Of a stretch of 64,000 nucleotides of DNA, positions 1 through 9,411 are shown in pieces (position 1 is the first letter of the stretch; each line of letters opens with the position of its first letter). The translations under genes and the position numbers were made by a program. Where the stretch lies: positions 248,001-312,000 of the forward strand of contig BLSF01000021.1 in NCBI GenBank assembly GCA_012862575.1. Reading direction: 5' to 3'. The notes below the pieces were generated by a model, which had not been told where the DNA came from, searched no databases, and worked only from the letters and a program-made list of their open reading frames with translations. This DNA is from Parietichytrium sp. I65-24A (Eukaryota; Sar; Bigyra; Thraustochytrida; Thraustochytriidae).

Positions 1-180
1 CTTGCAAAGTACGACGAAGAGCGAGGCATATCGTTTGACTATCTCCTCGGTTCAATACTTATTGATGTTCGATGCAATGGTGTCAGACGGGACATGCTCG
101 ATTCCGAGTTACAAGCCATGCTCTCCGCCGGATTGCTTTATTGTCCTGCAAAAATGCGATACAGGCTGAAGCGGGGCTAG
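1..180 (+). CDS. Possible 3' end of a gene cut by the window edge
   Basis: The first reading frame is open from the first base to a TAG at 178-180, giving 59 residues of mixed, charged, protein-like composition (contains KYDEERGISFDYLLGS). It would end tail-to-tail with the next gene, which is on the minus strand. I do not recognise the sequence. A second forward frame is also open for about 55 codons here, so the call is weak. The preceding sequence would decide it. Confidence 0.3.
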   Translation, partial: LAKYDEERGISFDYLLGSILIDVRCNGVRRDMLDSELQAMLSAGLLYCPAKMRYRLKRG

Positions 181-342
181 TGAGACAAATTCTGAGCAAG
201 GAGTGCAATTTTATACGTATGGATTTCTATACTAGTACATCAAATGTTCAGAGACTTTGGAGGTAAAGTCGAAGCAAATTTCGTCACGCGAGGAAAAAAG
301 ACTCTATTTGGCCTTTTTGCAGAATAGGAATACAAGAGAGCC

Positions 343-2223
343 TCAATTGGGCGCTCGCAGAGCCCTGTTCAGGGTCATTGCTTCTTCTGACGTCCAGCCT
401 TTTCCGACAAGTGCAATCTGCTCCATGTTATAAAGGGCAGCTTGCATGCCTTCGGCGATGATATTCTTTATGAGCTCCACTTGAGAAAGTGTAGGACTCC
501 GCGGCCTTGTATTGGGTCGTATCTCATTCTCTTCGCCAAGGTCAAGTGCTGCTGTGTCAATCTCGGCCTGGACGTTTTTTTTCATGCCTTTCAGAAACTC
601 TCGGTGTTCTGCAGCCGAATTGCCGCTACTTTTAAGCATTGCTTCCTCATTCTTAGCGCGCTGCGGACTTTTCGGCGTTCTTCTTTCCACTTGAGACGCG
701 ACTCTTGGAAGAGACTTGGTTGGGCTTCTTATCGAGGTCTTGCAACTTGGTGTTTTTCTCTCTGGGTCAGAGCTGTTTTTCGAATTCGAGTTGGACGGGC
801 TTTTCGTAGGGGATCTGCACGTTTTCGCCCGCTGTTGCTCCTTGTACCATGCTTCCATTCTCTTCACACAAGTTTGGTTGTCGCTGTATGCGGTCACAAT
901 TCGTCGCACTGGGTTGTCTCGTTTGTGGCGAGGCGTTAAAGGCGCATGTGGTGACCTCGGCTGCACCGCAGATCGTTTCTTTGGGCTGGACGCCCGTGAC
1001 CTTGGACTCGCCTTTGTGGACGTGTTTCCGTTTGAGGACAGGCTATCTCGCTGCAAACGAGCCTGTATCGTGGCTGGGACAGTGGATGGCCTTTCGGTAT
1101 TGCTATTGCCATCGCTTGCTGGCCTTGATACCCTAGAGTATCTGCTTGACGCATTTGACAGCTCCTCTGTGTTTGACAGCTCCTCTGTGTTTATGCGGGT
1201 ATTGATTTTCGGCATGTCAGCAGTCTTTGGCCGCGCCTCCTTTTTTGTTGGGCTTGCCTCGCCCGCAGAATTTGAATTAACTGGTCGCCGCGGCTCTTCA
1301 GTTTTCAGCAACCCTTCTCGTCGGAGATATGCCTCCCGCTTCTCCTTCTTTGTTTTGAAGTTCATTGCTGCAACTCTTTCAATAATCTGCTTTGTTGGGA
1401 CTGTGCTGACAAATTCTGCGTTTGTCATAAATAAGAATGATAGCTGATTAAAGCCAGCTAGCTTGAAGAAGCACTCGAATTGCTTGATTTTGATTTTGGA
1501 CACATTTTCTGCATGTGTCGCCATATCCGTACAGATCGCGCGTAAGCGCTTGAGTACCTTTGTGTTTATCCATGCCTCAGAAACGTCAGTATATGCCCGC
1601 CGTATTGTCGGGTCGGTGTGATTTTGCGCTAGAAACGCATCCAGAGCCCGCATTCGTTCTTCTTGCCTGACGTCTAGAAACGGACTGGAGTCCGAGTCGA
1701 ACCTTTTCGCTTCCGCCACACAATGCCCAGCGAGCCATCTTACCTTGACGATTGAAAAATCCTCGTCTGTAACTCCAAGGCGTTGAATAATGGCGGCGCT
1801 CTCCGATACGACTTTATGTTCAAGGCTGTGCCGTAGCTCTGCCTCTGTTAGGTACTGCGCCATTTGGCCCTTTCCGCGATACAACATCGCCACCTTGCGA
1901 TCTCTTCTGTGGCTGTTGCTATCTGCGCCGAGTATGGAAAATGAATCCATGATGTGTTCGACGGTCAGATTCTGCCGATTTTTCACAAGAATCTGGTGGG
2001 ATTTGGTGGAAGTGAAAAACCACGCTGTTATTGAGCCAGAGTGTAATAGTAACGTGTCGTGAATTTGCAACATTCGAAAGCCATCCTCCTCGCCATCAAT
2101 CTTCTCGTGCAGAAGACCAAGCAGATTCAAGCAGTTCCCACCTTGTTTCTCATCGATCAACAAGTTGTCAAACTTCTGCTTCTCGACCTTCCTGCCCCGT
2201 CGGAGCGAGCTTCCGCGGAACAT
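343..2223 (-). CDS. Unrecognised 626-residue protein with Ser/Lys/Arg-rich C-terminal half
   Basis: Intronless frame from an ATG at 2223. Residues 1-300 look folded, with hydrophobic and charged residues well mixed (for example SITAWFFTSTKSHQILVK and a likely helical part around 190-290). From about 300 to 560 the protein is low in complexity, with many SP, TP, RSP and KSP steps, as in disordered phospho-regulated or chromatin- or microtubule-associated proteins. A short helical tail (VELIKNIIAEGMQAALYNME) closes it. A perfect 18-bp tandem duplication (1157-1192) doubles the hexapeptide NTEELS. No family recognised. Existence of the gene is well supported by its length; its function is unknown. 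Confidence 0.8.
   Translation of the reverse strand: MFRGSSLRRGRKVEKQKFDNLLIDEKQGGNCLNLLGLLHEKIDGEEDGFRMLQIHDTLLLHSGSITAWFFTSTKSHQILVKNRQNLTVEHIMDSFSILGADSNSHRRDRKVAMLYRGKGQMAQYLTEAELRHSLEHKVVSESAAIIQRLGVTDEDFSIVKVRWLAGHCVAEAKRFDSDSSPFLDVRQEERMRALDAFLAQNHTDPTIRRAYTDVSEAWINTKVLKRLRAICTDMATHAENVSKIKIKQFECFFKLAGFNQLSFLFMTNAEFVSTVPTKQIIERVAAMNFKTKKEKREAYLRREGLLKTEEPRRPVNSNSAGEASPTKKEARPKTADMPKINTRINTEELSNTEELSNASSRYSRVSRPASDGNSNTERPSTVPATIQARLQRDSLSSNGNTSTKASPRSRASSPKKRSAVQPRSPHAPLTPRHKRDNPVRRIVTAYSDNQTCVKRMEAWYKEQQRAKTCRSPTKSPSNSNSKNSSDPERKTPSCKTSIRSPTKSLPRVASQVERRTPKSPQRAKNEEAMLKSSGNSAAEHREFLKGMKKNVQAEIDTAALDLGEENEIRPNTRPRSPTLSQVELIKNIIAEGMQAALYNMEQIALVGKGWTSEEAMTLNRALRAPN
1157..1192 (-). repeat. 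18-bp perfect tandem duplication inside a coding region
   Basis: Two identical 18-bp copies lie head to tail and keep the frame, doubling a six-residue acidic/Ser/Asn peptide. Probably a recent replication-slippage event. Confidence 0.9.
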
Positions 2224-3097
2224 TTCACTTCCTTGTCGTTCGCAGGCAAAGTCGAGCGCTGGCAGGACTGTTCGCGTTAGCGCACCAGCACTACCTTACC
2301 TTCGCGAGGCCTCTCGTGTCCGCTGCATCCAGTGGATCGCCGACGAACTTTGAGGCGCCGGTCGTCTGCCCGCAACGAAGGCGAAGAGCTATGGAAGTTC
2401 GTTTTTGGCCAAAGAAACACGGTGGACAGTAAGCTTCCGTAAGGCCCCTCCTTGTTTCAACCAACTGTGCTCCGTGTGACAAACTCAGAGCTTTACATGA
2501 CAACCCGAATCCGGGAGCCTTTTGCAGTACTATTGTTCTTGCAGCACCGCGTCTTGCTGCCTGTGCCAGCCAATCAATCAATCAATCAAACAATCAATCA
2601 AACAATCAAACAAACAGAAACAAACAAACAGAAAGAAAGAAAGAAAGAAAGAAAGAAACGCACACTGCCTGAACGAGAGCCGCAGTCTTCAACCCACTCT
2701 TTAATTGTCGCTGCTGAAATGTCTCCGCCAACTTCACTCCTTTATCATTCACTGTCAGTCAGTCAGTCACATTCAATTCATTCCTAATGGATGATTGAGC
2801 CTCGGAGCTTAAAAGCTATAACCTCCCAACGGATTAGTAACGAAAGAGGTATCGTGACGCCATCCATCGAGGTGTAACGCAAAAGGACTTCAATCTGTAC
2901 GTTACGGTGGGAATCAACACGTAACGAATGAGAGCTCGCATGGTTCTCGAATAGGTGGTATAGGTATGTATAGGTTACATTTTTATCAATTTACCAGCAG
3001 CGAATGGTGTAATAAACAGGTTGGTTCTCAGGTGTACTGAGTACATACACTAAGAAATCAAATTCAATAAATTTGAACTTGTGGGATCGATTGTCTT
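2224..3097. other. Intergenic region with simple repeats
   Basis: No gene seen. It holds the 5' flank of the gene ending at 343 and the 3' flank of the PT-rich gene. A microsatellite lies at 2571-2657. The stretch 2800-3060 is AT-richer and contains short direct motifs such as repeated 'gtaacg' and 'ataggt' words. Confidence 0.6.
2571..2657 (+). repeat. Compound microsatellite (CAAT)n, (CAAA)n, (GAAA)n
   Basis: Tetranucleotide units change stepwise from CAAT to CAAA to GAAA across about 87 bp, typical of slippage with point mutation. Confidence 0.95.
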
Positions 3098-3580
3098 CTA
3101 AACTTGGTCGTCGTACTTGGGGTTGGCGCTGGAGATGCTTGTGGTGTCTAGCATGGCAAGTCGGTTCCGCCGCGACATCTTGAGACCAACGACCGATGCC
3201 AAAATGGCGACCAAACTACCACCGACTGCAGCTCCAACGATGACTGGAACGTCGCTCGTAGGAGCAGCACTGTCAGTCGGACGTTCCGTAGTTGGACGTT
3301 CCGTGGTTGGAGCATCGGTTGGAGCACTTGTCGTCGGAGCATCGATTGGCGCAAGTGTAGTTGGAGCATTGGTCGGTGCAAAAGTAGGGTTCTTGATGGG
3401 TTCCAGCGTTGGCACGTTGGTCGGCGAAAGAGTCGGCGAGTTGGTCGGCGGAGTCGGTGCAGATGTTGGAGAAGATGTGTCTTCAAGGGCTGCGACACAT
3501 GCACCTTGCAATAAATAGAACTCCTTGACTGGTCTCGGGAACTCTGGCTGAGCTCCACAGCCAACAGAATGCACCGACAC
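3098..3580 (-). CDS. PT-repeat stalk with C-terminal transmembrane anchor; 5' end not found
   Basis: The frame (160 residues) starts at a GTG after a stop and has no usable ATG before the membrane segment, so the true N-terminus must come from an upstream exon or is lost. Residues about 36-108 are Pro/Thr repeats of the SPTxxPT kind (SAPT, NAPT, DAPT, ERPT), a probably O-glycosylated stalk. A transmembrane helix follows (VPVIVGAAVGGSLVAILASV), then a basic stop-transfer (KMSRRNR) and a short tail ending YDDQV. Such stalks are common on stramenopile surface proteins. No signal peptide is visible, and only 192 bp separate it from the divergent gene upstream, which leaves little room for a large ectodomain. 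It could be the last exon of a small spliced gene or a truncated relic. Confidence 0.55.
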   Translation of the reverse strand: MSVHSVGCGAQPEFPRPVKEFYLLQGACVAALEDTSSPTSAPTPPTNSPTLSPTNVPTLEPIKNPTFAPTNAPTTLAPIDAPTTSAPTDAPTTERPTTERPTDSAAPTSDVPVIVGAAVGGSLVAILASVVGLKMSRRNRLAMLDTTSISSANPKYDDQV

Positions 3581-3624
3581 TAGTGGGTTTCTTCAGGTGA
3601 GCCTGAGCTCAGGCATGCAGGGAT

Positions 3625-3676
3625 GGCTTCCTCTGTTCTTGGACCATGAAGGCTTCCTTTGTTCTTGGGCCATGCT
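3625..3676. repeat. 26-bp imperfect tandem duplication
   Basis: Two adjacent 26-bp copies differ at only a few positions. They lie between the PT-rich frame and the divergent HAD gene, just where the missing 5' end of the PT-rich gene would be expected. Confidence 0.8.
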
Positions 3677-3772
3677 TTGCAAGAAAGACGGAAGAGTGAG
3701 GCGCGACGGTCGCGACGGGTTTGCGCTGTCGATGGCTGCTGAGCGTTTCAAGAGCGACTGGCGAAAGGAAAG

Positions 3773-4663
3773 ATGAGCGACAAAGCACTCTCGAGGCTGA
3801 CTGGCCCAAAGTCGTTCAAACAAAGTCAAAGTCTGAAGCGAAGGAGACAGGCCCACGTCGGGAGTGCCACTGGCGAGGGTGATGAAGGGCTTAGGACGAA
3901 GAAGGCTCGAAAGTCAGAGCGAGCAGGGGCTGACGAGAAAAGAGGCAAAGCGGAAAAGGTGGGGGCCAACGAGGAAAGTGATCGTGTCGGAGTTACCAAG
4001 AGCAGCAAGAAAACAGGGCGGAAGAAGCTGAATTTGAAGTATCTCAATAAACCAGGAGACGCGGAGCGTGTGTGGCCTCGAAGGTTGTTAGTGTTGGATT
4101 TGAATGGGTTCCTCTTGTGCAGATCGAAAAAACGCCTGAAAGGTGTGCAGGAGAACCGCAAGGATCCTTTTGGGCTCTTTGTCTACGATCGACCTCACTG
4201 TCGGGAGTTTATTCGTTGGGCTCGAAGCCGGGGCTTCGACATCGCCATCTGGACCTCGGCAAAGGCACCAGTAGCAGACGCACTTGTCAATCATCTCTTC
4301 ACTGGCCAGTTGTCGCGGGAGAAGGATCTCACATTCGTATGGAGCCAGGCAGAGTGCATACGAACAAGAAATATGTCGTCGGTCGCTCCACAGTTCGCAA
4401 AAATGCTTTCTAAGGTGTGGGCCGATGAGGAGCTTTCTAAAACGTACGATGCCGGCAATACAATTATTATTGACGACTCGCCCGAGAAAACCGAAAATGC
4501 TGCTTCCAATCGCATCGTCGTCGCACCTTTCGTGGAGCCTTTGGACCAGGATCCAGAGCTTTGCCAGGGAGGTGCACTCTGGGCATATCTCGATGCCCTA
4601 TCGCGTTTCGACGGCGACGTGCGTGCCTTTCTCGAAACGAGCAAATTTGTACCCCACGGGTGA
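3773..4663 (+). CDS. FCP1/NIF-like HAD-family protein with altered DxDx motif
   Basis: Frame of 296 residues from an ATG. The first ~95 residues are very basic and low in complexity, with KKARK and KKTGRKK clusters that would suit nuclear localisation. The HAD core follows: motif I LLVLDLNGFLL (nucleophile Asp109), the FCP1-type YDRPHCREFI segment, motif II IWTSA (about 159-163), and motif III IIIDDSPEK (about 231-239). Active FCP1/SCP phosphatases have D-x-D-x-T/V in motif I. Here the second Asp, the usual general acid/base, is Asn111, and the next key position is Phe113. Such DLNG variants occur in NIF-like proteins, so this may be a recognised subfamily, with phosphatase activity uncertain. 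Its likely targets (phosphorylated nuclear proteins such as the Pol II tail) are an inference from the family. Confidence 0.85.
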   Translation: MSDKALSRLTGPKSFKQSQSLKRRRQAHVGSATGEGDEGLRTKKARKSERAGADEKRGKAEKVGANEESDRVGVTKSSKKTGRKKLNLKYLNKPGDAERVWPRRLLVLDLNGFLLCRSKKRLKGVQENRKDPFGLFVYDRPHCREFIRWARSRGFDIAIWTSAKAPVADALVNHLFTGQLSREKDLTFVWSQAECIRTRNMSSVAPQFAKMLSKVWADEELSKTYDAGNTIIIDDSPEKTENAASNRIVVAPFVEPLDQDPELCQGGALWAYLDALSRFDGDVRAFLETSKFVPHG

Positions 4664-5647
4664 GGCGAGGTGTGGCGAGGCGCGTACGCAAGCCCCCATT
4701 TTGACTTTGACGTGACATCTTAGTTCGACGAGTTGTAGAAATAGCTCACCTCGAACAAACTCGAACGCTGCATTGGCCACTGCGCATTATCTCCCAATTC
4801 CTCGTTGACCTCTGCATCATCGAACGAACTCACACTCCATCCTCCCTTTTGTTAAAACACAAAATAGTACCACGGTTATGAAAGCGTTCCATGGCCATCA
4901 GTCGCCAAAAAGAGCGGTTCCATACTGATTCAAGTAGCAAATTGCAGCTTTCCGACAGATACTTTACCGCTCAAAACTCGGTTTGCCAGCTCTTGAAGCC
5001 GCACATTCCAAGTCCCCGAAGTGTCCTATTCTTTTCAAGCATCAATGCACGAATCGCCATGCGCTGTTTGGGCTGTTGCTGATTCTACAAAATCAATGTC
5101 TAACGATCTGTCCAGGAACCAAATGTCTCACGCCCTTCTCATAAACTCTCTTAGTATGTCCTACCTGCGGAACCCTTCAAACTCCCTGGGAATCCACGGA
5201 ACCCAAGAGAGAAATGCAAGTGTGAAGCTCGCAATACTTCCCAACCGCAAGGTCCTCTCTCTCGCTCTCACCGCTACGCCGTCTCCTATCCAAGCGCCTA
5301 GCTAGGCAACAATAAGCGCAGGTACGCGGCGCGTACGTCGCAGGTACGTCCTAACTTTACGGAAGGCCGTCCTCGTGGAAGGAACATTGGCGGTTTACAA
5401 CCATTCCACATACATACATACATAATATACACAGATCTACTACCTTGCTCCGCCAAGGTCCTCAGGTCAGACGGCGGTGTCCTCGACGAGGACCGGTCCC
5501 GATAATAGTTTCTAGCGCGAGGCGCTAAGCTCACGTAACGTTTGCGGACGCATCCGTGGGCGAAACGCGACACGGGTGGCAGAGTTCATCCAGGAGGGGT
5601 GCGCGACAGTGAAAAAGACAGTGAAAGACAGTGAGAAAGACAGCGAA
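4664..5647. other. Intergenic and 5' region of APC5
   Basis: No gene seen in the ~980 bp. A GC-richer stretch with repeated 'gtacg' words (about 5320-5350) and a short 'catacata' run (about 5410-5425) precede the APC5 start. The APC5 frame is open back to a GTG at 5576, but the first ATG is at 5648. Confidence 0.5.
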
Positions 5648-8572
5648 ATGGCGAGCAGCGTAACGAACGCGCGGGTGAGCAGCGCACAAGGAACGGAACG
5701 AGCCACGCCTCACAAGGTGGCGCTGTGCGTATTGGTGCAGCTGTACGTGTCGCCGGGAAAAGCAGCGTCGCTGACCCCGGCCCAGGTGAAGGAACTGCAG
5801 GTGTTCTTGGTGCAGTCCGTGCGGCGCGTGGACGACATCTTGGAGCCCGTGCTGGCCGAGACGCAGCGCGAGCTGATGTGTGCGATTTCGGACGGGGCTG
5901 CCGTGGCCGAGTACCTGAGGCAGGTGTTGGAAGGGCTGGACTCGCCGGATGCGCTGTTCGACTTGATGGAGTCGCTGCGCGAGATACTGCTTCCAGCGGG
6001 CGCATCCACCACTGCCACAGACGCTGACAAGTCCGGGAGGCCAACGCACATAGAGCCAGGGTCAATCTTTGGAGTGTTCCTGAGGAGGGTCCTGCTGTCT
6101 TTCAGAAAGTCGTTTGAGGCGCTGAGCAGACTGTTTCACGAGATTGGGCTCTACGTGAAAGCGACGACGAATGGAGTGTCGGTGCCGGTGCTAACTCCGC
6201 GCTCCAGGACGCAGTCTCTGAAGCGCAAGATGTCGTTTAACGATGATTATGACTCTGCCGGAGAGGTTGGCGACAAGGCAAAGCCGAAAGCCGAGCAGAA
6301 TTTGGAGGTTCCGCCTGCTAGACAAGCCGTGAGGCAAGCGCGCACTGGAGGATCCAAAGGAGGACAGTCCTCAATTGGGGACCAGCACCCGCCAACCGGG
6401 ACGTTTCGGAGCTTTGTTTCCCGTAGGCAGCTTCAATTCCATCTTCACAAGATGGTGGAAGAGCTCGAGTCCAAGGTTGGGACGGCAAGCCCAGAGGAGA
6501 TTGAGAGAGAGGTGGCTGAAATGCTCGCGGTCTCGCCCGATCTCCCTAGAGCTCATTTCGTGCGTTACATGAACTGCCTGCTTCACCGCGAGTACCAAGG
6601 TGCAGTGGACAGCCTGCACACTTACTTTGACTACTGTATGCGTGGAGGAGGACCTACGTCGTCCGCTGCGATCGCAAATGCTTCGTCTGCTGCGATTGCC
6701 GCTTCGGGAGGAAGGTCCACGCACGGGGCCGCTGCTATTCACGCAGCAGCAGCTTTGGGCCGTCGCCGGCCGATGATGCAATACGCCGTACTCAATCTCG
6801 CAGCCTTGCATTACCAATTCGGGCATCGACGGGAAGCGATGTTAGCCATCCAGGAAACTGTCCGCGTTGCGCAACAAAACGGTGACCACGTGTGCGTGGT
6901 GTTCGCGCTAAGCTGGTTGTTTCGTTTAGCTTCAAGCAACGGAGGCCAAGAAACCTCTCAGTTGTTACGCCGGTGTTTGAACAGAGCCCAGGAGCTTGGA
7001 CTTCACCACGTGCAAGGCCTGTCGCACCTTGTTACGGCTCAGTACCGCCTGTTATCGCCCAACTCCATACCAACAGCGATGCCTCATCCGGTACAGGGCT
7101 TCAATGCCTGGACTGGCCACCGTCTCGGCCCAACCGTAGCCGTTTGGCAATCCATTGAACGTGGTGTAGACGCATCCGTTTCTGCAATTGGGTCCTATAT
7201 GCATTCGATTTCAAGCGCATTAGGTGGTACGCAAGGACAGCGCGGGAATATACACCAGCGAAACCAAAGCAACCAGCAGTCCACCGAACTTAGTGCGACT
7301 GGTATGCCGGACCAGAGTTCACGAGCCGCAATGTCGGAAGCTATTAAAATGGTAAATGCAAGCCTGGCCACCCCGAGCTCTCTGTACGCTGGAACGGTGG
7401 CGCTCGCTGGGAGGGCTCAACTGTTGCAATCCACCGCGTGGGAGTCGTTTGGCCATACGAGTCTTTCCTGGCTCAGCGCGCTCGCACATCTAAATTACTA
7501 CTCCGGGATGCCTGGGACGACAGCTGTAGACACCTGTCTCGCGATCTGCAGATTAGCCTGCGCGCAAGCCGATCTAGGAACACTAGGCGCATATTGCCCG
7601 GGAATGCATACAGTTCCGCGAAATCTGCGCAACGCATACACCGGCGCGCTGTTATTGATGCTGGATGCCAAGAAAACGTACAAATACCAGGCAAACAACA
7701 TTATCGTCCAAACTTTCGTGCATCTACTGCAGACGCGTGCGATCGCGCGCGGTGATGTACAAGAGTGCTTGGGTCTCGCGTCCACACTTCGCTCCTTGAC
7801 ACCTTCACAGCAGGCTGTATTTGGCATAGGTGGAAGCATGTTCAGCGAGGGCCTGGCCATAAGTGCAGAGTCGCAGTGGATAGATGCGCTTCGAATGATG
7901 GGAAGGCTCACCGAAGCGCACAGCTTGACTCACAGTTTGATCAGTAAAAGCTGTGGTCTGAGTTTGCATTTTATGCAGGAGAATCTTGACCTTGTTCTCG
8001 CACAGATCTTTCTGGACTCTGGCTTTTCCGCCGTGACTGCTCTTCCGTACACCCTTCGCTGCATCTCACGAACTGAAAAGAATGGCCAAGAGACCTTGTA
8101 TCACGCAGCCGCGATCAAGCTGGCCACGAGTCATTTGCGCATGGGCCACTTTCACCGCACATACGAAATTCTGTTGCGATCGCTGCCCCACATTGCCGCT
8201 CATGGGACTCTCAGACTGAAAGGCGAAATTCACCTGCTTCTCGCCAAATGCCACATGGCGTTCTGTATCGAAGGCGAGGAGGAGCCCAGCCTTGAAGCGG
8301 CTGGCAACGCCTTGGAAAAGTCACTCGCTGCTTATACCGATGCTTGCATGGAGTCGGAAATGCAGGAGGTTCTGTACTTGATTGCGCGTGTGCATAACCA
8401 GCTTGCGAAGTTTTATGGCGAAGACTCTCAGCAGGCAGAGGTAGAGCTCACAAAGCGTGAAGCAGCTGCAAAGCAGTTCCTGGAGCTTCGAGAGAAGCAA
8501 AGCCGACCAACTGTGCGGATTGTTGGGTATCTTGACAACAATGAAATTTTGAGGCAGGTTGTATGCTCTTAA
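5648..8572 (+). CDS. APC5: Anaphase-promoting complex subunit 5
   Basis: 974 residues from the first in-frame ATG (the open frame runs 24 codons further up from a GTG). It is a TPR scaffold subunit of the APC/C ubiquitin ligase, which drives mitotic exit in the nucleus. The N-terminal TPHKVALCVLVQLY block matches the APC5 N-domain. The diagnostic APC5 repeat lies at about residues 300-425, with YMNCLLHREYQGAVDSLHTY, FDYC, QYAVLNLAALHYQFGHRREA and ALSWLF. It is interrupted by a ~35-residue Ala/Ser-rich low-complexity insert at about 336-372. The remainder is helical, TPR-like sequence up to the stop. The length fits the family (human about 755) with extra linkers at about 170-270 and 500-560. 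No intron is needed. Identification is strong. Confidence 0.93.
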   Translation: MASSVTNARVSSAQGTERATPHKVALCVLVQLYVSPGKAASLTPAQVKELQVFLVQSVRRVDDILEPVLAETQRELMCAISDGAAVAEYLRQVLEGLDSPDALFDLMESLREILLPAGASTTATDADKSGRPTHIEPGSIFGVFLRRVLLSFRKSFEALSRLFHEIGLYVKATTNGVSVPVLTPRSRTQSLKRKMSFNDDYDSAGEVGDKAKPKAEQNLEVPPARQAVRQARTGGSKGGQSSIGDQHPPTGTFRSFVSRRQLQFHLHKMVEELESKVGTASPEEIEREVAEMLAVSPDLPRAHFVRYMNCLLHREYQGAVDSLHTYFDYCMRGGGPTSSAAIANASSAAIAASGGRSTHGAAAIHAAAALGRRRPMMQYAVLNLAALHYQFGHRREAMLAIQETVRVAQQNGDHVCVVFALSWLFRLASSNGGQETSQLLRRCLNRAQELGLHHVQGLSHLVTAQYRLLSPNSIPTAMPHPVQGFNAWTGHRLGPTVAVWQSIERGVDASVSAIGSYMHSISSALGGTQGQRGNIHQRNQSNQQSTELSATGMPDQSSRAAMSEAIKMVNASLATPSSLYAGTVALAGRAQLLQSTAWESFGHTSLSWLSALAHLNYYSGMPGTTAVDTCLAICRLACAQADLGTLGAYCPGMHTVPRNLRNAYTGALLLMLDAKKTYKYQANNIIVQTFVHLLQTRAIARGDVQECLGLASTLRSLTPSQQAVFGIGGSMFSEGLAISAESQWIDALRMMGRLTEAHSLTHSLISKSCGLSLHFMQENLDLVLAQIFLDSGFSAVTALPYTLRCISRTEKNGQETLYHAAAIKLATSHLRMGHFHRTYEILLRSLPHIAAHGTLRLKGEIHLLLAKCHMAFCIEGEEEPSLEAAGNALEKSLAAYTDACMESEMQEVLYLIARVHNQLAKFYGEDSQQAEVELTKREAAAKQFLELREKQSRPTVRIVGYLDNNEILRQVVCS

Positions 8573-8826
8573 TTGGCTTGCGCTCAAAGGCTCAAAGGCT
8601 CGATTGCGAAACCAGCCCAAATCTTGTCTGCGAAGAGAAGATTTTGAATGTGAAGATAGTCAGTTCATGTAAACAAAAAGCACACTTTAGAAAAGTATGG
8701 ACGAAAGCGCGAGCTAGCTTTAAGACGAAAATAAAATGTCGTTTCCGTCTTGTTCTTCAGTAATCTAACAATTTTCTAGATTTCGCACTCATATGTGCCT
8801 TCACGTACCATCTCAGAAGTTGACTT

Positions 8827-9411
8827 TCACGGTAGGAGAGCGCCAAGGCCCTCGAGATTGGCACGGCCAGTTGTCGTCTCTGTGGAAGGTTTACGGGTCA
8901 ATAAGCGAGCAGCTGCCCTGTTGTTCTCATATGCCAGAATTACGTCTCGGTCGAGCTGAGGCTTGGTTTGCTCATATTTGGGCTCGAGCTTTGCCATATC
9001 TGTTGGGATCCAAGGCTTCGTTGACAAGGAAGGAGCAGGCATGGTCCTCGCTTGTGCGTTCTTCATTGCCTGCTGGCACGGTGCCATTCGGAGCGGGCGG
9101 GCATACTGATCTTCTGTGTCCTGGGCATTGACAGTCATGCTCACCTGGTTTGTGGTCAGAGCCACGAACTTCTTGCTAGGTCTAAACGCGCGATCCTTGA
9201 ACGCCTGTGCCATCACACCGTACTTTTCAGGCTGTTTGAAGTGCTCTGGCCGCACGTTCTGATAGTCCACATTGTTGACCGACTGCCACAGATCCGAGCT
9301 CGCTGGCCGCTCGATGTCAGCATCCCTGAACTTGTGCCGCAGGCTGTTGCCAGTCTCGCCCACTTTGCGTGTGATGGTCACGCGTTGGTCTGCTTCCACG
9401 AACACCGGCAT
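8827..9411 (-). CDS. Unrecognised 194-residue basic protein
   Basis: Intronless frame from an ATG at 9411, ending tail-to-tail with APC5. It is soluble and basic, with no signal peptide or membrane segment, and has many short tyrosine/proline motifs (NNVDYQNVRPEHF, RPLRMAPC, STKPWIPTDMAKLEPKY). Composition looks like real protein throughout rather than low complexity. The spacing of aromatic/Pro motifs reminds me of small axonemal or microtubule-associated proteins, but I cannot name a family and this is only an impression. Function unknown. Confidence 0.7.
   Translation of the reverse strand: MPVFVEADQRVTITRKVGETGNSLRHKFRDADIERPASSDLWQSVNNVDYQNVRPEHFKQPEKYGVMAQAFKDRAFRPSKKFVALTTNQVSMTVNAQDTEDQYARPLRMAPCQQAMKNAQARTMPAPSLSTKPWIPTDMAKLEPKYEQTKPQLDRDVILAYENNRAAARLLTRKPSTETTTGRANLEGLGALLP

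Noticed and set aside
716-1447. 243-codon forward frame opposite the gene at 343-2223
   Set aside because: Shadow of the Ser/Arg-rich minus-strand gene; Cys/Leu/Phe-rich composition typical of antisense frames.
2571-2657. Possible CRISPR-like or satellite array
   Set aside because: Units are 4 bp with no spacers; plain microsatellite in a eukaryotic genome.
3117-3518. Forward Val/Gly-rich frame opposite the PT-rich stalk
   Set aside because: Antisense translation of PT repeats gives VG repeats; the sense strand has a stalk, membrane helix and stop-transfer in order.
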